A stretch of DNA of 64,000 bases, taken from contig CALCYI010000012.1 in the NCBI GenBank assembly GCA_937907605.1, positions 1 through 64,000 on the forward strand. Direction: 5' to 3'. This document shows, piece by piece, positions 18,280-27,610 of this stretch. A program made the position numbers and the translations under genes. The notes under the pieces are model-generated. The model was not told the DNA's origin. It saw only the letters and a list, made by a program, of their open reading frames with translations, and ran no database searches. Within the stretch, counting starts at the first letter, position 1. Each line of letters opens with the position of its first letter. This DNA comes from an uncultured Clostridia bacterium. GTDB taxonomy: Bacteria > Bacillota > Clostridia > Oscillospirales > Acutalibacteraceae.

Positions 18280-18297
18280 ATTTTTGTCCTCCTGTTT

Positions 18298-18324
18298 ATT
18301 GTTAACAATTTAATTGTACACAAT
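18298..18324 (-). promoter_or_regulatory. OhrR-type operator
   Basis: Two dyads, ATTGTTAACAAT (18298-18309) and ATTGTACACAAT (18313-18324), 3 nt apart. The core matches the TACAATTAAATTGT type of site known for Bacillus OhrR. It lies 19-45 bp upstream of the ohrR start codon. Confidence 0.8.
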
Positions 18325-18367
18325 AAAATTTTGTTTGTCAATATAAAAAGCGGCATCAATACCGCTT

Positions 18368-19516
18368 TTATATGCTTTTAACAATCTTGTATATTTCGCC
18401 GTTTTTGTAGTAAACTCTCGGTACGCGCTCTGCAATTCTGCACGGAAGCTCGTAGTTGAAGGAATAAGCCTCCTCGCTGACCTCCTCCATTGAAAGCTCA
18501 AGGTCGCCCTGCTTTCCTACGAGGATAACCTCGTCCTCAATTTTTACGTTGGGGATGTCGGTGATGTCGACCATAAACTGGTCCATACAAACCCTGCCGA
18601 GTATCTTGGCGTACTGACCGTTAATAATAACTCTGCCTATGTTCGAGAGGCAACGCGGATACCCGTCTGCATAGCCCGCGGGAACGGTTGCAACTACGGT
18701 ATCGCGCGTCGTTTTATACGTACCGCCGTAGGAGATTTCGCGCCCCTTCGGGAGCGTTTTTATATGCGAAATTGCCGCCTTCCAGCTCATAGCGGGCTTA
18801 ATATCAAGAAGCGAAGCGTCAACCTCGTGAGAGGGATAGAGCCCGTAGGTAATTATACCCATACGGCACATATCAAAGCACTCGTTGAAATTCATAATTC
18901 CCGCGCTGTTGTTGATGTGCTTAATCGGGATATAAACGCCCTTGTCCTCAAGCATTGAAACGAAGATTTCAAAGAGCTTGCGCTGAGCCTCGGCTTTTTT
19001 TAGATTGCTCTCGTCCGCGGTTGCAAAGTGGGAGAAAATACCCTCGGGAATAAGGTTCGGGAGAGCTGCAATTTCCCTGCAGATTTCAGCCTCGGAGTCG
19101 CTTACCTGGAAGCCTATTCTGCTCATACCCGTATCAACGCAGAAATGGAACGGTATTTCCTTGCCCTGCTTTATTGCTTCGGTGGAGAGCGCCTCAGCGT
19201 CGCTTCTTCTGAAAATCGGGATACGGATATTGTTTTCTACTACCTCTTTATACTGTGAGGGCGAAACGTAGCCGAGGATTAAAAGCGGAGCTTTAATCCC
19301 TGCGCCTATCAGCTCAAGCGCCTCCTCAACGCAGGCAACGCCGAAAAAGTCGCACTTATCCTCTAAAAACCGTCCTACCTCAACCGCGCCGTGACCGTAG
19401 GCATTAGCCTTGATAACGCCGAGGAGCTTTACACTCTCGGGCAGCTTTTTCCTAACGTTATTTACGTTGTATTCAAGCGCGTCCAAATCAATCGCCGCGT
19501 GAGTTCTGAAATACAT
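18368..19516 (-). CDS. alr: Alanine racemase
   Basis: PLP enzyme making D-alanine for peptidoglycan. The PLP lysine is in GVIKANAYGHG (residues about 34-44) and the second catalytic tyrosine region is GYADGYPRCLSN (near 260). The ATG at 19516 (MYFRTH) has GGTG 6 nt upstream; an upstream in-frame start adds four residues within that ribosome site. 382 residues. Same strand as ohrR, about 90 bp before it. Confidence 0.95.
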   Translation of the reverse strand: MYFRTHAAIDLDALEYNVNNVRKKLPESVKLLGVIKANAYGHGAVEVGRFLEDKCDFFGVACVEEALELIGAGIKAPLLILGYVSPSQYKEVVENNIRIPIFRRSDAEALSTEAIKQGKEIPFHFCVDTGMSRIGFQVSDSEAEICREIAALPNLIPEGIFSHFATADESNLKKAEAQRKLFEIFVSMLEDKGVYIPIKHINNSAGIMNFNECFDMCRMGIITYGLYPSHEVDASLLDIKPAMSWKAAISHIKTLPKGREISYGGTYKTTRDTVVATVPAGYADGYPRCLSNIGRVIINGQYAKILGRVCMDQFMVDITDIPNVKIEDEVILVGKQGDLELSMEEVSEEAYSFNYELPCRIAERVPRVYYKNGEIYKIVKSI

Positions 19517-19570
19517 ATTAATCACCAAAAATCATTCTAATTGATTTAAGCCAAAATTTCAAGTCATTCA

Positions 19571-19599
19571 TTGTAAAACATTATTCTATATGATATAAT
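19571..19599 (+). promoter_or_regulatory. Promoter of polA-rimI-tsaD
   Basis: -35 TTGTAA (19571-19576), -10 TATAAT (19594-19599), spacing 17 nt, 24 bp before the polA ATG. Confidence 0.7.
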
Positions 19600-19622
19600 A
19601 CTAAAGAATATGAGGTGAAACT

Positions 19623-22205
19623 ATGAAACTTCTTGTGCTTGACGGTAACAGTATCGTTAACCGCGCATATTACGGAATCAAGCTGCTTACGACCAAAAGC
19701 GGCGAATACACGAACGCAATTTACGGCTTTTTAAATATTTTGCTTAAGCTTCAGGATATGAGCACTCCTGACGCTGTTGCAATAGCCTTTGACGTGCATG
19801 CGCCTACCTTCCGCCATAAGATGTACGACGAATACAAGGCGGGACGTCACGCGATGCCCGACGAGCTTCGCTCACAGATGCCCGTGCTCAAAAACCTGCT
19901 GCGCCTGCTCGGTTATAAAACCGTTGAGTGCGAGGGCTGGGAGGCTGACGATATACTCGGTACGCTTGCCGAGGAATGCCGCAAAAACGGCGACGAGTGC
20001 TTTATCGCGACGGGTGATCGGGATTCCCTCCAGCTCGCTCACGGCGGGGTAAAGGTACTCCTTGCAAGGACCAAGATGGGACAGGCGGTCACTGACGTTT
20101 ACGACGAAAAGGCGATATTCGAGGAATACGGCGTAACCCCTGCGCAGCTTATTCAGGTTAAGGCGCTCCAGGGCGACTCCTCGGACAATATACCCGGCGT
20201 TCAGGGCATAGGACCTAAGACGGCGCTTGATTTAATCGCGCGCTTTAACAGCGTTGACGAGATTTACGAAAAGCTCGATACGCTCGATATAAAGGCGGGC
20301 GTTAAGCAGAAGCTCGAAAGGGACAAGGACAGGGCGTACCTTTCGCTCAAGCTCGGTGAAATCGTAACCGACGCCCCGATTGACAGGAACATTGAAGCGT
20401 ACAAAATCGGCGCTCCCGATATTAAGGCTGCATCGGAGTTTTCACGCCTTGAGCTCTATTCGCTCATGCCGAAATTTAATCTTAACCCCAACGACGCAGT
20501 TATTGAGGAAATAAAGCCGAGGAGCATTACCGCTACGGTATGCAAAAATGCAGACGAGCTTATTGAAAGATTGGGCAGCAGCGCATATTTTTACCCCGTG
20601 ATTACGGACGGTGGAATTACGGATTTGCTGTTCTCCTTCGGCGACGAGGTCGTTACAATCTCGCAGGAGAATTCTGAGTACTCAGGTTTTATTGAACGTT
20701 TCTTTGAAAGCGTATGTAAAAAATACACCTACCATTCAAAATACCTCCATCGCCTCGCAGCCGAAAAGGGTATTGAGTGCAAAAACGTCTGCGGAGATTT
20801 AATGCTCAGCGCTTACCTGCTCAAGCCTTCTGACAGCAAGTACGATATTGAGCATTTATGTCTTGAATACGGCGTTGCAATCCCCGAATACAAAAACGCG
20901 CTCGGCGGTGAGGATAAAAATATTTCCTACGCTTCGGTAATTAAGCAGCTTTTTGAAAAGACTGATATACTGCTTGAGGAGGCAAATCAGATAAAGCTCC
21001 TTAATGAAATTGAGCTTCCGCTTGCAAGAGTGCTTGCAAAAATGGAGATTTACGGCTTTTCAGCAGACAAAAAGGGCATAGAGGAATTCGGGAAAAAGCT
21101 CGCGGTGCGTATCGACGAGCTTACCAAGCTGATATACGGCGAGGTCGGATATGAGTTTAATATCAATTCCCCGAAGCAGCTCGGAGTCGCGCTTTTTGAG
21201 GATTTGAACCTGCCGTGCAAAAAGAAAACGAAAACGGGTTATTCAACCAACGCGGAGGTGCTTGAGGAGCTCAGGCAGTACCACGTAGTTATAGATTATA
21301 TCCTCGAATACCGCACGCTTACCAAGCTTAAGTCCACCTACTGCGACGGGCTTATCAAGGTTATAGGCGCGGACGGAAGAATACACACCTCGTTCAATCA
21401 GGTTGAGGCTAGGACGGGGCGTATCAGCTCGCTTGAGCCAAATTTACAGAATATCCCGATAAGAACCGAGCTCGGACGTGAAATGAGAAAATTCTTTAAC
21501 GCTAAGGACGGTTACTTGCTCGTTGACGCGGATTACAGCCAGATTGAGCTTCGCGTGCTTTCTGACCTTGCGAACGACGAAACGATGATTAACGCCTTTA
21601 ATGACGGCGACGATATTCATACTATTACTGCTTCTCAGGTATTCGGGCTTCCCGTTGAATTTGTCACAAAAGAGATGAGGTCGAGGGCTAAGGCGGTAAA
21701 CTTCGGTATAGTTTACGGTATCGGTGCGTTCTCTCTTGCTAAGGATATCGGCGTTTCAATGAAAGAGGCTAAGGCTTATATCGATAATTACCTTAAAACG
21801 TACAGCGGCGTTGACCGATATATGCACCGTATGATTGATATTGCAAAGGAGAGGGGCTACAGCGAAACCCTGTTCAACAGACGGCGTTACCTTCCCGAGC
21901 TTAATTCCTCAAATCATATGCTGCGTGCCTTCGGCGAAAGAGTTGCAAGGAATATGCCCATTCAGGGTACGGCGGCTGATATTATCAAAATCGCCATGGT
22001 TAAGGTAGACCGCAGACTGACCGAGGAAAAAATGAAGTCGCGCTTAATCCTTCAGGTACACGATGAACTTATAGTCGAGGCTCCCGAGGAGGAAGCGGAA
22101 AAAGCGCTTAAAATCGTCACCGAGGAAATGGAAAACGCCTGCAAAATGAAGGTTCAGTTAAGAGCTGACGGTAAGATTGGAAAGACTTGGTTCGATGCCC
22201 ATTGA
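19623..22205 (+). CDS. polA: DNA polymerase I
   Basis: 860-residue repair and Okazaki-processing polymerase. N-terminal 5'-nuclease domain (LVLDGNSIVNRAYYG; GDSSDNIPG H3TH region), a middle 3'-5' exonuclease-like domain that appears to lack the usual DxE and later aspartate motifs and is probably inactive as in other Gram-positive PolI, and a C-terminal polymerase domain with motif A DADYSQIELRVL, motif B RAKAVNFGIVYG and motif C LQVHDELIVE. Ribosome site GAGGTG. Its stop codon overlaps the start of rimI. Confidence 0.97.
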   Translation: MKLLVLDGNSIVNRAYYGIKLLTTKSGEYTNAIYGFLNILLKLQDMSTPDAVAIAFDVHAPTFRHKMYDEYKAGRHAMPDELRSQMPVLKNLLRLLGYKTVECEGWEADDILGTLAEECRKNGDECFIATGDRDSLQLAHGGVKVLLARTKMGQAVTDVYDEKAIFEEYGVTPAQLIQVKALQGDSSDNIPGVQGIGPKTALDLIARFNSVDEIYEKLDTLDIKAGVKQKLERDKDRAYLSLKLGEIVTDAPIDRNIEAYKIGAPDIKAASEFSRLELYSLMPKFNLNPNDAVIEEIKPRSITATVCKNADELIERLGSSAYFYPVITDGGITDLLFSFGDEVVTISQENSEYSGFIERFFESVCKKYTYHSKYLHRLAAEKGIECKNVCGDLMLSAYLLKPSDSKYDIEHLCLEYGVAIPEYKNALGGEDKNISYASVIKQLFEKTDILLEEANQIKLLNEIELPLARVLAKMEIYGFSADKKGIEEFGKKLAVRIDELTKLIYGEVGYEFNINSPKQLGVALFEDLNLPCKKKTKTGYSTNAEVLEELRQYHVVIDYILEYRTLTKLKSTYCDGLIKVIGADGRIHTSFNQVEARTGRISSLEPNLQNIPIRTELGREMRKFFNAKDGYLLVDADYSQIELRVLSDLANDETMINAFNDGDDIHTITASQVFGLPVEFVTKEMRSRAKAVNFGIVYGIGAFSLAKDIGVSMKEAKAYIDNYLKTYSGVDRYMHRMIDIAKERGYSETLFNRRRYLPELNSSNHMLRAFGERVARNMPIQGTAADIIKIAMVKVDRRLTEEKMKSRLILQVHDELIVEAPEEEAEKALKIVTEEMENACKMKVQLRADGKIGKTWFDAH

Positions 22206-22635
22206 TATTAAAAAAGCAACCGTTAACGACGTTGCGGAAATAGTGAAAATTGAAAACGAGTGCTTTTCAACGCCGTGGAGCGAGGGAAGTTTAAGAGAAT
22301 CCCTTGAAAACCCAGCCTCGCGCTTCTATATTGCGCTTGCCGACGGAAAGACGGTGGGCTATATCGGTCTGCAGATTTTCAGCTCCGAGGGCTATATTAC
22401 CAACGTCGCGGTACTCCCCGAATACAGGCAGCAGGGTATCGCAACGGCGCTGATTAAACGCGCTATGGAAAATGATATGGAGTTTATCACGCTTGAGGTG
22501 AGGGAGAGCAATCTCCCCGCGATAAATCTTTACTCCTCGCTCGGCTTTAAGAATATGGGGAAGCGCCCGCGCTTTTACCGTGAGCCCGTGGAGGACGCGA
22601 TAATTATGACAAAATATTTTAAGGAAAATTTATGA
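22195..22635 (+). CDS. rimI: Ribosomal protein alanine N-acetyltransferase
   Basis: GNAT-fold acetyltransferase of 146 residues that acetylates the N-terminus of ribosomal protein S18 in model species. The acetyl-CoA loop is VAVLPEYRQQGIATALI (residues about 68-84) and the C-terminal NLYSSLGFKNMGKR RimI signature is clear. The ATG at 22195 overlaps the polA stop codon by 11 bp; the longer TTG start is not needed. It overlaps tsaD by the ATGA junction, the common rimI-tsaD pairing. Confidence 0.92.
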   Translation: MPIDIKKATVNDVAEIVKIENECFSTPWSEGSLRESLENPASRFYIALADGKTVGYIGLQIFSSEGYITNVAVLPEYRQQGIATALIKRAMENDMEFITLEVRESNLPAINLYSSLGFKNMGKRPRFYREPVEDAIIMTKYFKENL

Positions 22636-23645
22636 AAATTATAGGAATTGAGTCCTCCTGCGACGAGACCGCAGCGGCGGTGGTCGAGGACGGACGTAAG
22701 GTTTTATCAAACGTAATAGCGACCTCGCTTGAGGAGCATAAGCTCTACGGCGGGGTAGTACCCGAAATTGCGTCGAGGCGCCACGCGGAGTGTATAAGCT
22801 CCGTGGTTAAGGCGGCGCTTGACAGAGCGGAGTGCAACATTGAGGACATTGACGCGATAGCGGTTACATACGCACCAGGGCTTATCGGCTCGCTTTTAGT
22901 CGGAGTGAATTTTGCCAAGGGGCTCTCGCTTTCTGCGGGGAAGCCGCTCGTTCCCGTGCACCATTTAAGAGGCCACGTTGCCTCTAACTATTTATCGTCA
23001 GGTACCGAGCCGCCGTTTTTGTGCCTTGTTGTAAGCGGAGGACATTCCCATATCGTAGCGGTAAAATCGTATACCGATTTTGAGGTTATCGGAAGAACGC
23101 GCGACGATGCGGCGGGCGAGGCGCTCGACAAGGCGGGCAGGACAATGAAACTTGAATATCCCGGAGGAGTGAGCATTGACAGAATATCTCCGCAGGGCGA
23201 CGACTCAGCTTTTGAATTTCCTCACCCGAAGCTCAGCACCTCGGTTTACGATTACTCTTTCAGCGGGCTTAAGACCAAGGTTATCAACTACGTTCATAAT
23301 GCCGAGCAGAAAGGCGAAAGCGTAAATGTTCCCGACCTTGCGGCTTCGTTCCAGAAGGCTGTTGTTGACTGTCTGCTTTCTAATCTGGAGCTTGCCGCCG
23401 AGGACTTCGGATATGATAAAATAGTTATCGCGGGCGGAGTTTCGGCTAATTCAAGGCTTCGCGCCGAGGCTGAAAAAATGTGTAAATCACACGGCTGGAG
23501 CCTTACTATACCCGAGCTTAAATACTGCGGCGACAATGCGGCGATGATTGCCTCGCAGGGCTACTATGAATACAAAAACGGCACTGTTGCAGATGAAAGC
23601 TTAAACGCATATGCAACAATGCCGATTGACGATATTAAGTTTTGA
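22632..23645 (+). CDS. tsaD: tRNA N6-adenosine threonylcarbamoyltransferase
   Basis: Transfers threonylcarbamoyl to A37 of ANN-decoding tRNAs, with TsaB and TsaE (not in this window). ASKHA-fold signature GIESSCDETAAAVVEDG at the N-terminus; metal-binding histidines in HHLRGHVASN near residue 110; VVSGGHSH downstream. 337 residues. ATGA overlap with rimI. It converges on the carboxylesterase gene with only 2 nt between stops and no clear terminator. Confidence 0.96.
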   Translation: MKIIGIESSCDETAAAVVEDGRKVLSNVIATSLEEHKLYGGVVPEIASRRHAECISSVVKAALDRAECNIEDIDAIAVTYAPGLIGSLLVGVNFAKGLSLSAGKPLVPVHHLRGHVASNYLSSGTEPPFLCLVVSGGHSHIVAVKSYTDFEVIGRTRDDAAGEALDKAGRTMKLEYPGGVSIDRISPQGDDSAFEFPHPKLSTSVYDYSFSGLKTKVINYVHNAEQKGESVNVPDLAASFQKAVVDCLLSNLELAAEDFGYDKIVIAGGVSANSRLRAEAEKMCKSHGWSLTIPELKYCGDNAAMIASQGYYEYKNGTVADESLNAYATMPIDDIKF

Positions 23646-23647
23646 AT

Positions 23648-25489
23648 TTACTGAATACTGCGGTACTCGTTTTGCGCCTTATCAATGATGGGGTAAATTG
23701 AATTATACGGGTCGTCTATCATCCTCGGGCTGTCATTCAGCTCGAGGATTTGATTTGCCTCGTTATAGCGCGTCCACTCGGGGAGCTCGCCGCCGTTCGG
23801 GTCGCCCGTTGTAACGAAGTTAACCCAGTAATCCATCATAGTTTCGCTGAGGGCATAATCGCTTTCGTCGTAGAGCCACCTATGTGCGTCGAGGTTGCCG
23901 TAGGCATAGGGCATTTCGCCGCCGTGGTTTGCACGCAGCGACTTATTATCCTTATTGAAATAGTAGAAGAATACGGGCTTTTGCTGAGAGGCAACGTAGT
24001 CCGACCACCTCTTGTGGCTGTAGCCGAACCAGGTACTGCCGAGTATGAAATCGTACGTGCCTTTAGCCTCGCCGCCCTGCTCTACTATGTATTTATAATC
24101 GAGCTCCTTGCTGTAAAACGGCCATATTTCCTCAACCTCGTAGCCGTAGTCGCCGAACATATTGAGAAGCGTTTTTTCGTATTCGTCCTTATCAACCTTT
24201 TTGAACAGGCTGAAAACGTTTGCCTCGTGAGAATTGTAGCCGTTGAGCAGCGCCTGCTCGTTATTATTGCCCTTTTCGTAGGTGAGATACGGCTGCTCGG
24301 TTATTGCGTAGCCGTCGACGGTCATAGCGCTGTTATCCGCCGTTGTCGTTACGAGCTGCTCTGCGGGGAGTGCTCTTAATTCTTCAACGCTCTTTGCGCC
24401 GAAGTCTGAGAGCGTCGTTTTTCCGCTCTCAAGCGCCTCGTCAAAGCTTCTGAACGTGTGATACGGCTTAACGGGGGTTATGCCGCTGCTTTCGCCAATC
24501 GCGTAGCGGAAAAGCCCTTTAGCAAGAGGGGATACGCAGAGTGCGTTTACGCTCGACGAGCCCGCGGATTCGCCCGCAATAGTTACCTTTGAAGCATCGC
24601 CGCCGAAAAAGCGTATGTTCTTATTAACCCATTTAAGCGCTTCAATCTGGTCAAGCAGACCGTAGTTGCCCGTGGTGCCGTTCGGGCTTTCCTCAGCAAG
24701 CTCCTCGTTTGCCATATATCCGAATACGCCGAGCCTGTATGCAAAATTAACTACAATGATTCCTTTTTTTGCAAGGCTCTCGCCGCGATATTCGCTGAAC
24801 GAGGGCTGACCCGTTGTAAGATAACCGCCGTGTATGAAAACGAGCACGGGCGCGTCCTTTATATCGCCCGCAGGCTTCCATATATTGAGATAGAGAGAAT
24901 CCTCGCTTACGGGCTCCTTGTAGTTGTCGTAAAGGCTGATTTTATAGTTATTATAGCCAATTATCGAGGTGAGCGAATTTACTATTTCGGGGTTCCTGCT
25001 CTGCATTGACATCGGCGCGAACTTATCGCACGCGAGCACACCGTCCCAGCTTTCGGGCTCCTGCGGTTCCTTCCACCTCAGCTCGTCCACAGGCGGCTTG
25101 GCGTAGGGAATACCCGCGAAAACCTCAACGCTTTTATCCTCATTATATACGCCCGTGAGCGCACCCTGGGATACGGTTACTATTTCCGTTACCTCGGGGC
25201 TTTTAACGTCAACGGCGGGTACGTTCTTATACGGCGGCTGTGATACGAAAAAGCTTACGCCGAGCAGTGCAAAAAACACGAGCCAGCTGAGCATACGGAT
25301 AATTATTCCGTGCTTTTTAAGCACGGTAAGCTCGAGTACAACGAACAGTATTACTGCGCCAAGAGCTATACCCCAGCCAAGCAGTGTATTCTTCGACAGC
25401 TCAAGTACGGCAAAAAATACCAAAAAAACAATAACGAGCAGTATCCAGTAAAATACGCTTACTTTTTCTCTTCTCTTTTTCTCTTTCAT
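23648..25489 (-). CDS. Membrane-anchored type-B carboxylesterase
   Basis: 613 residues. Residues 1-95 carry a lysine-rich start and about three hydrophobic membrane segments; the remainder is a para-nitrobenzyl-esterase/cholinesterase-fold hydrolase facing outward by inference. Nucleophile elbow GESAGSSS near residue 305; oxyanion region FIHGGYL near 220; probable catalytic histidine in NHGGEMPYAYG near 535. The N-terminal multi-pass anchor is unusual for this family, which is normally soluble or has a signal peptide. Substrate is unknown; acetyl or feruloyl groups on plant glycans are a reasonable guess only. Confidence 0.85.
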   Translation of the reverse strand: MKEKKRREKVSVFYWILLVIVFLVFFAVLELSKNTLLGWGIALGAVILFVVLELTVLKKHGIIIRMLSWLVFFALLGVSFFVSQPPYKNVPAVDVKSPEVTEIVTVSQGALTGVYNEDKSVEVFAGIPYAKPPVDELRWKEPQEPESWDGVLACDKFAPMSMQSRNPEIVNSLTSIIGYNNYKISLYDNYKEPVSEDSLYLNIWKPAGDIKDAPVLVFIHGGYLTTGQPSFSEYRGESLAKKGIIVVNFAYRLGVFGYMANEELAEESPNGTTGNYGLLDQIEALKWVNKNIRFFGGDASKVTIAGESAGSSSVNALCVSPLAKGLFRYAIGESSGITPVKPYHTFRSFDEALESGKTTLSDFGAKSVEELRALPAEQLVTTTADNSAMTVDGYAITEQPYLTYEKGNNNEQALLNGYNSHEANVFSLFKKVDKDEYEKTLLNMFGDYGYEVEEIWPFYSKELDYKYIVEQGGEAKGTYDFILGSTWFGYSHKRWSDYVASQQKPVFFYYFNKDNKSLRANHGGEMPYAYGNLDAHRWLYDESDYALSETMMDYWVNFVTTGDPNGGELPEWTRYNEANQILELNDSPRMIDDPYNSIYPIIDKAQNEYRSIQ

Positions 25490-25618
25490 ACAAGCACCTC
25501 GCTTTACGGTTTAATTATAACTATTATAACTTCAAATTACAAGATTGACAAAATTGATAAAAATTTAACAATATTAATCTCAATTATGTAACTTTTTAAT
25601 GAATTAAAGTGATAGGTA

Positions 25619-25646
25619 TTGAATTTTATCTCAACTTTAGTATAAT
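25619..25646 (+). promoter_or_regulatory. Promoter of pckG
   Basis: -35 TTGAAT (25619-25624), -10 TATAAT (25641-25646), 16-nt spacer. The 220-bp gap to the divergent esterase gene is otherwise AT-rich without clear features. Confidence 0.65.
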
Positions 25647-25709
25647 TATACTGATAAACAAGAATTTTTATTTCTTGAAAATCTAGTATTATACAAAGGA
25701 GACTGAGAT

Positions 25710-27485
25710 ATGGATACTACTTACACCAAGAATCCTACCCTCCTTGCCTGGCTTGATGAGAAGATAGCTTTCTTAAAGCCCGCAAAGATTGTATGGATTG
25801 ACGGCTCTCAGGAGCAGATTGACGCTTTAAGAGAAGAGGCTTGCGCAACGGGCGAAATGGTAAAACTCAATGAGGAGCTTCTCCCCGACTGTTATCTTCA
25901 CAGAACTGCGGTAAACGACGTAGCGCGTGTTGAGGCGAGGACTCTTATTTGTACAACGAAGGAAGAGGACGCAGGTCCGACTAATCACTGGATGGATCCC
26001 AAGGAATGCCACGAAATGCTCGACAAAATCGCTGCAGGCTCCTATGAGGGAAGAACAATGTATATCATCCCTTATTCAATGGGTCCCGTCGGTTCAAAGT
26101 TCTCAAAAATCGGTATTGAGATTACTGACTCAATCTACGTAGTTCTCAATATGGAAATTATGACGAGAGTCGGCAAGGCTGTGCTTGACTGCCTCGGCGA
26201 TTCTGACGACTGGGTACGCGGTATGCACTGTAAGTGCAACGTTGACCCCGAAAACAGATGGATTGTTCAGTTCCCTGAGGAGAACTCCATAGTATCGGTT
26301 AACTCCGCATACGGCGGAAACGTGCTTCTCGGCAAAAAGTGCTTCGCGCTCCGTATCGCTTCCTACCTTGGCAAGCAGGAGGGCTGGCAGGCTGAGCATA
26401 TGCTTATCCTCGGCCTCACAAGACCCGGCGAGGAGACAAAGTACATCTGCGCTGCATTCCCGTCAGCTTGCGGTAAGACCAACCTTGCAATGCTTATTCC
26501 TCCCGAGGGATATCTCCGCAAGGGCTATAAGGTTGAGTGCGTAGGCGACGATATCTCCTGGATAAGAAAGGGCGCTGACGGCAGACTCTATGCAATCAAC
26601 CCCGAAAACGGCTTCTTCGGCGTTGCTCCCGGTACTAACGAAAAGTCAAACCCGAACGCTCTTGCAGCAACCAAGAAGGGCTCTATCTTCACCAACGTAT
26701 GTCACAACCTTGAGAATAACACAGTTTGGTGGGAAGGTCTTGACAAGAATCCTCCGACTCACTGCATTAACTGGAAGGGCGAAGAAATCAACGGCACCTC
26801 TGACGAGCCGCTTGCTAACCCGAACTCAAGATTTACCGCTCCCGCGGTTAACTGCCCCTGCTTATCACCCGAATTTGAGAATCCGGACGGCGTTCCGATT
26901 TCAGCCTTCGTATTCGGCGGCAGACGTGCTAAGCTCACTCCACTCGTTTACCAGTCAAAGAGCTGGAACAACGGCGTATTCGTAGGCTCGATTATGGGCT
27001 CTGAAACAACCGCTGCTGCAACAGGCGCGGTAGGCGTTGTAAGGCGCGACCCGATGGCTATGCTCCCGTTCTGCGGCTACAATATGGGCGACTACTGGAA
27101 GCACTGGATTGAAATTGGCGCAGGTCTTGATCCTGAAAAAGCTCCCAAGATTTTCAACGTCAACTGGTTCCGTAAGGACGACGAGGGCAACTTCTTATGG
27201 CCCGGCTTCGGCGATAACCTCCGCGTACTTGACTGGATTATCGACCGTTGCGACGGTAAGGTTGACGCTCAGGATACCGCTATCGGTTATCTTCCCTATG
27301 CTAAGGACATCAACCTCGAGGGTCTTGAAATGACCGTTGAGCAGCTTGACAACATTCTTGACGTTGACAAGGAAGCGTGGAAAGAGGAATATGCAGGCGT
27401 TGAAGAGCTTTATGCAAAGTTCGGCGACAGACTCCCGAAGGAGCTTGCAGATGAGCTTGAGGCTGTAAAGGCAGCGCTTGACTAA
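25710..27485 (+). CDS. pckG: Phosphoenolpyruvate carboxykinase (GTP)
   Basis: Interconverts oxaloacetate and PEP using GTP/GDP; in fermenting anaerobes it often runs toward oxaloacetate on the succinate branch. 591 residues, the GTP-type length. Hallmarks: the hyper-reactive cysteine P-loop FPSACGKTNLAM near residue 250, the metal site GDDISWI, the RRDPMAMLPFCGYNMGDY region with the guanine site, and the SMGPVGSKFSK substrate loop. AAGGAG ribosome site. It is followed by its own terminator. Confidence 0.96.
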   Translation: MDTTYTKNPTLLAWLDEKIAFLKPAKIVWIDGSQEQIDALREEACATGEMVKLNEELLPDCYLHRTAVNDVARVEARTLICTTKEEDAGPTNHWMDPKECHEMLDKIAAGSYEGRTMYIIPYSMGPVGSKFSKIGIEITDSIYVVLNMEIMTRVGKAVLDCLGDSDDWVRGMHCKCNVDPENRWIVQFPEENSIVSVNSAYGGNVLLGKKCFALRIASYLGKQEGWQAEHMLILGLTRPGEETKYICAAFPSACGKTNLAMLIPPEGYLRKGYKVECVGDDISWIRKGADGRLYAINPENGFFGVAPGTNEKSNPNALAATKKGSIFTNVCHNLENNTVWWEGLDKNPPTHCINWKGEEINGTSDEPLANPNSRFTAPAVNCPCLSPEFENPDGVPISAFVFGGRRAKLTPLVYQSKSWNNGVFVGSIMGSETTAAATGAVGVVRRDPMAMLPFCGYNMGDYWKHWIEIGAGLDPEKAPKIFNVNWFRKDDEGNFLWPGFGDNLRVLDWIIDRCDGKVDAQDTAIGYLPYAKDINLEGLEMTVEQLDNILDVDKEAWKEEYAGVEELYAKFGDRLPKELADELEAVKAALD

Positions 27486-27497
27486 TATCAGCAGATT

Positions 27498-27523
27498 AAG
27501 CGCTCGCTTCGGCGAGCGCTTTT
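27498..27523 (+). terminator. Terminator of pckG
   Basis: Stem AAGCGCTCGC / GCGAGCGCTT with a TTCG tetraloop and a short T tail, 13 nt past the stop codon. Confidence 0.85.
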
Positions 27524-27551
27524 AAGTAAGATTAAATTTAATTAATTTTTG

Positions 27552-27591
27552 TTGTTTTTTATTATGCTTTTTGTTATAATGATTATAACAA
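27552..27591 (+). promoter_or_regulatory. Promoter with perfect dyad operator for sugar transporter
   Basis: -35 TTGTTT (27552-27557) and -10 TATAAT (27575-27580), 17-nt spacer. A perfect 9-bp inverted repeat, TTGTTATAA-TGA-TTATAACAA (27571-27591), covers the -10 box and the expected start point, as a repressor operator would. Confidence 0.65.
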
Positions 27592-27610
27592 TTTGAATCG
27601 GAGGGTGTTT

